Assembly: GCA_025054795.1 (NCBI GenBank) | Contig: JANWZU010000002.1 | Span: forward strand, 1 to 5,754 | DNA: 5,754 bases | DNA from: Candidatus Caldarchaeum sp. | Lineage (GTDB): Archaea > Thermoproteota > Nitrososphaeria_A > Caldarchaeales > Caldarchaeaceae | Reading direction: 5' to 3' | Part shown: positions 5,577-5,754 of the stretch, piece by piece | Position numbering within the stretch: the first letter of the stretch is position 1 | How the letters are laid out: every line of letters starts with the position of its first letter | Position numbers and translations under genes: made by a program | Notes under the pieces: generated by a model | What the model saw: the letters and a program-made list of their open reading frames with translations, nothing else | What the model was told of the DNA's origin: nothing | Database searches by the model: none

Positions 5577-5754
5577 ATGTGGGTTCTGCTTTCGCATAAA
5601 CTGTCCATCACCACCCCGAGCTACGACGACGGGCCCAAGCTGGAATTCTGGCCCTTCAAGCAGATTTCGAGAGGTGACAGAAGCAACAGCTTCCTCCTCA
5701 AGCTCTACAACCATTTAGGCACTCACGTCGACGCTCCCAACCACTTCGACCCAG
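5577..5754 (+). CDS. Cyclase-family metal hydrolase (kynurenine formamidase-like), 3' end outside window
   Basis: Only the first 59 residues are present; the gene runs off the window edge. The start reads MWVLLSHKLSITTPSYDDGP, fitting the family's opening of a Ser-His-x-Leu-Ser sequence followed by Thr-Pro. The key motif is NHLGTHVDAPNHFDP (45-59), matching the metal-binding His-x-Gly-Thr-His-x-Asp-x-Pro-x-His signature of the cyclase family (polyketide cyclase, kynurenine formamidase, isatin hydrolase). His46, His50, Asp52 and His56 are the visible candidate ligands. Family members hydrolyse amide or cyclic bonds with Zn or Mn in the cytosol. Without the rest of the protein the substrate cannot be guessed. 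The ATG at 5577 is supported by a TATA-like box; a TTG at 5556 is the only other in-frame start before a TAG at 5550. It is divergent from the methyltransferase gene. Confidence 0.85.
   Translation, partial: MWVLLSHKLSITTPSYDDGPKLEFWPFKQISRGDRSNSFLLKLYNHLGTHVDAPNHFDP

Noticed and set aside
5484..5714. Minus-strand frame of 76 codons upstream of and in frame with the methyltransferase
   Set aside because: Most of it is antisense to the well supported cyclase-family start (bases 5577 onward), its protein has no recognisable family, and it is separated from the methyltransferase by a TGA. I considered an N-terminal extension broken by a stop, but the Shine-Dalgarno before 5450 gives a sufficient normal start.

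Overview
The window looks like a stretch of an archaeal chromosome, most likely from the Thermoproteota side (for example a Nitrososphaeria/'Aigarchaeota' or Bathyarchaeia-like lineage). The lineage is inference. What supports archaea is an F420-type oxidoreductase, a hexuloisomerase-like SIS protein and a PMT-family glycosyltransferase, together with TATA-like boxes about 25-30 bases before start codons that have no Shine-Dalgarno sequence (leaderless transcription). GTG starts are also used. I see no insertion sequences, tRNA/rRNA genes, CRISPR arrays or phage genes.

Layout: (1) bases 2-907, + strand, the C-terminal part of a tandem SIS-domain sugar-phosphate isomerase-like protein whose beginning lies outside the window. 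(2) 908-1951, - strand, a luciferase-like F420-dependent oxidoreductase of the glucose-6-phosphate dehydrogenase/secondary alcohol dehydrogenase group; the stop codons of genes 1 and 2 touch. (3) 2039-3316, - strand, a CapK/PaaK-type adenylate-forming ligase. (4) 3395-4657, + strand, an integral membrane PMT/GT39 family glycosyltransferase, divergent from gene 3 across a 78-base double promoter. (5) 4590-5450, - strand, a SAM-dependent methyltransferase-like protein with an unusual motif I, overlapping the end of gene 4 by 68 bases. (6) 5577 to the window end, + strand, the N-terminal 59 residues of a cyclase/kynurenine formamidase-like metal hydrolase, divergent from gene 5 across a 126-base region.

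How they may work together: genes 3, 4 and 5 are types often met in cell-surface glycan loci (CapK-like ligase, polyprenyl-phosphate-sugar glycosyltransferase, methyltransferase), so a small surface-glycosylation neighbourhood is plausible. The genes nevertheless alternate in strand and mostly appear to have their own promoters, so this is a loose cluster and not an operon. Genes 1, 2 and 6 look like separate metabolic enzymes. I found no clear novel multi-gene system. The most distinctive points are the altered motif I of the methyltransferase, the Glu-to-His change in the FGD-like enzyme, the tandem SIS architecture and the compact leaderless promoter regions. No gene-free stretch exceeds 126 bases.
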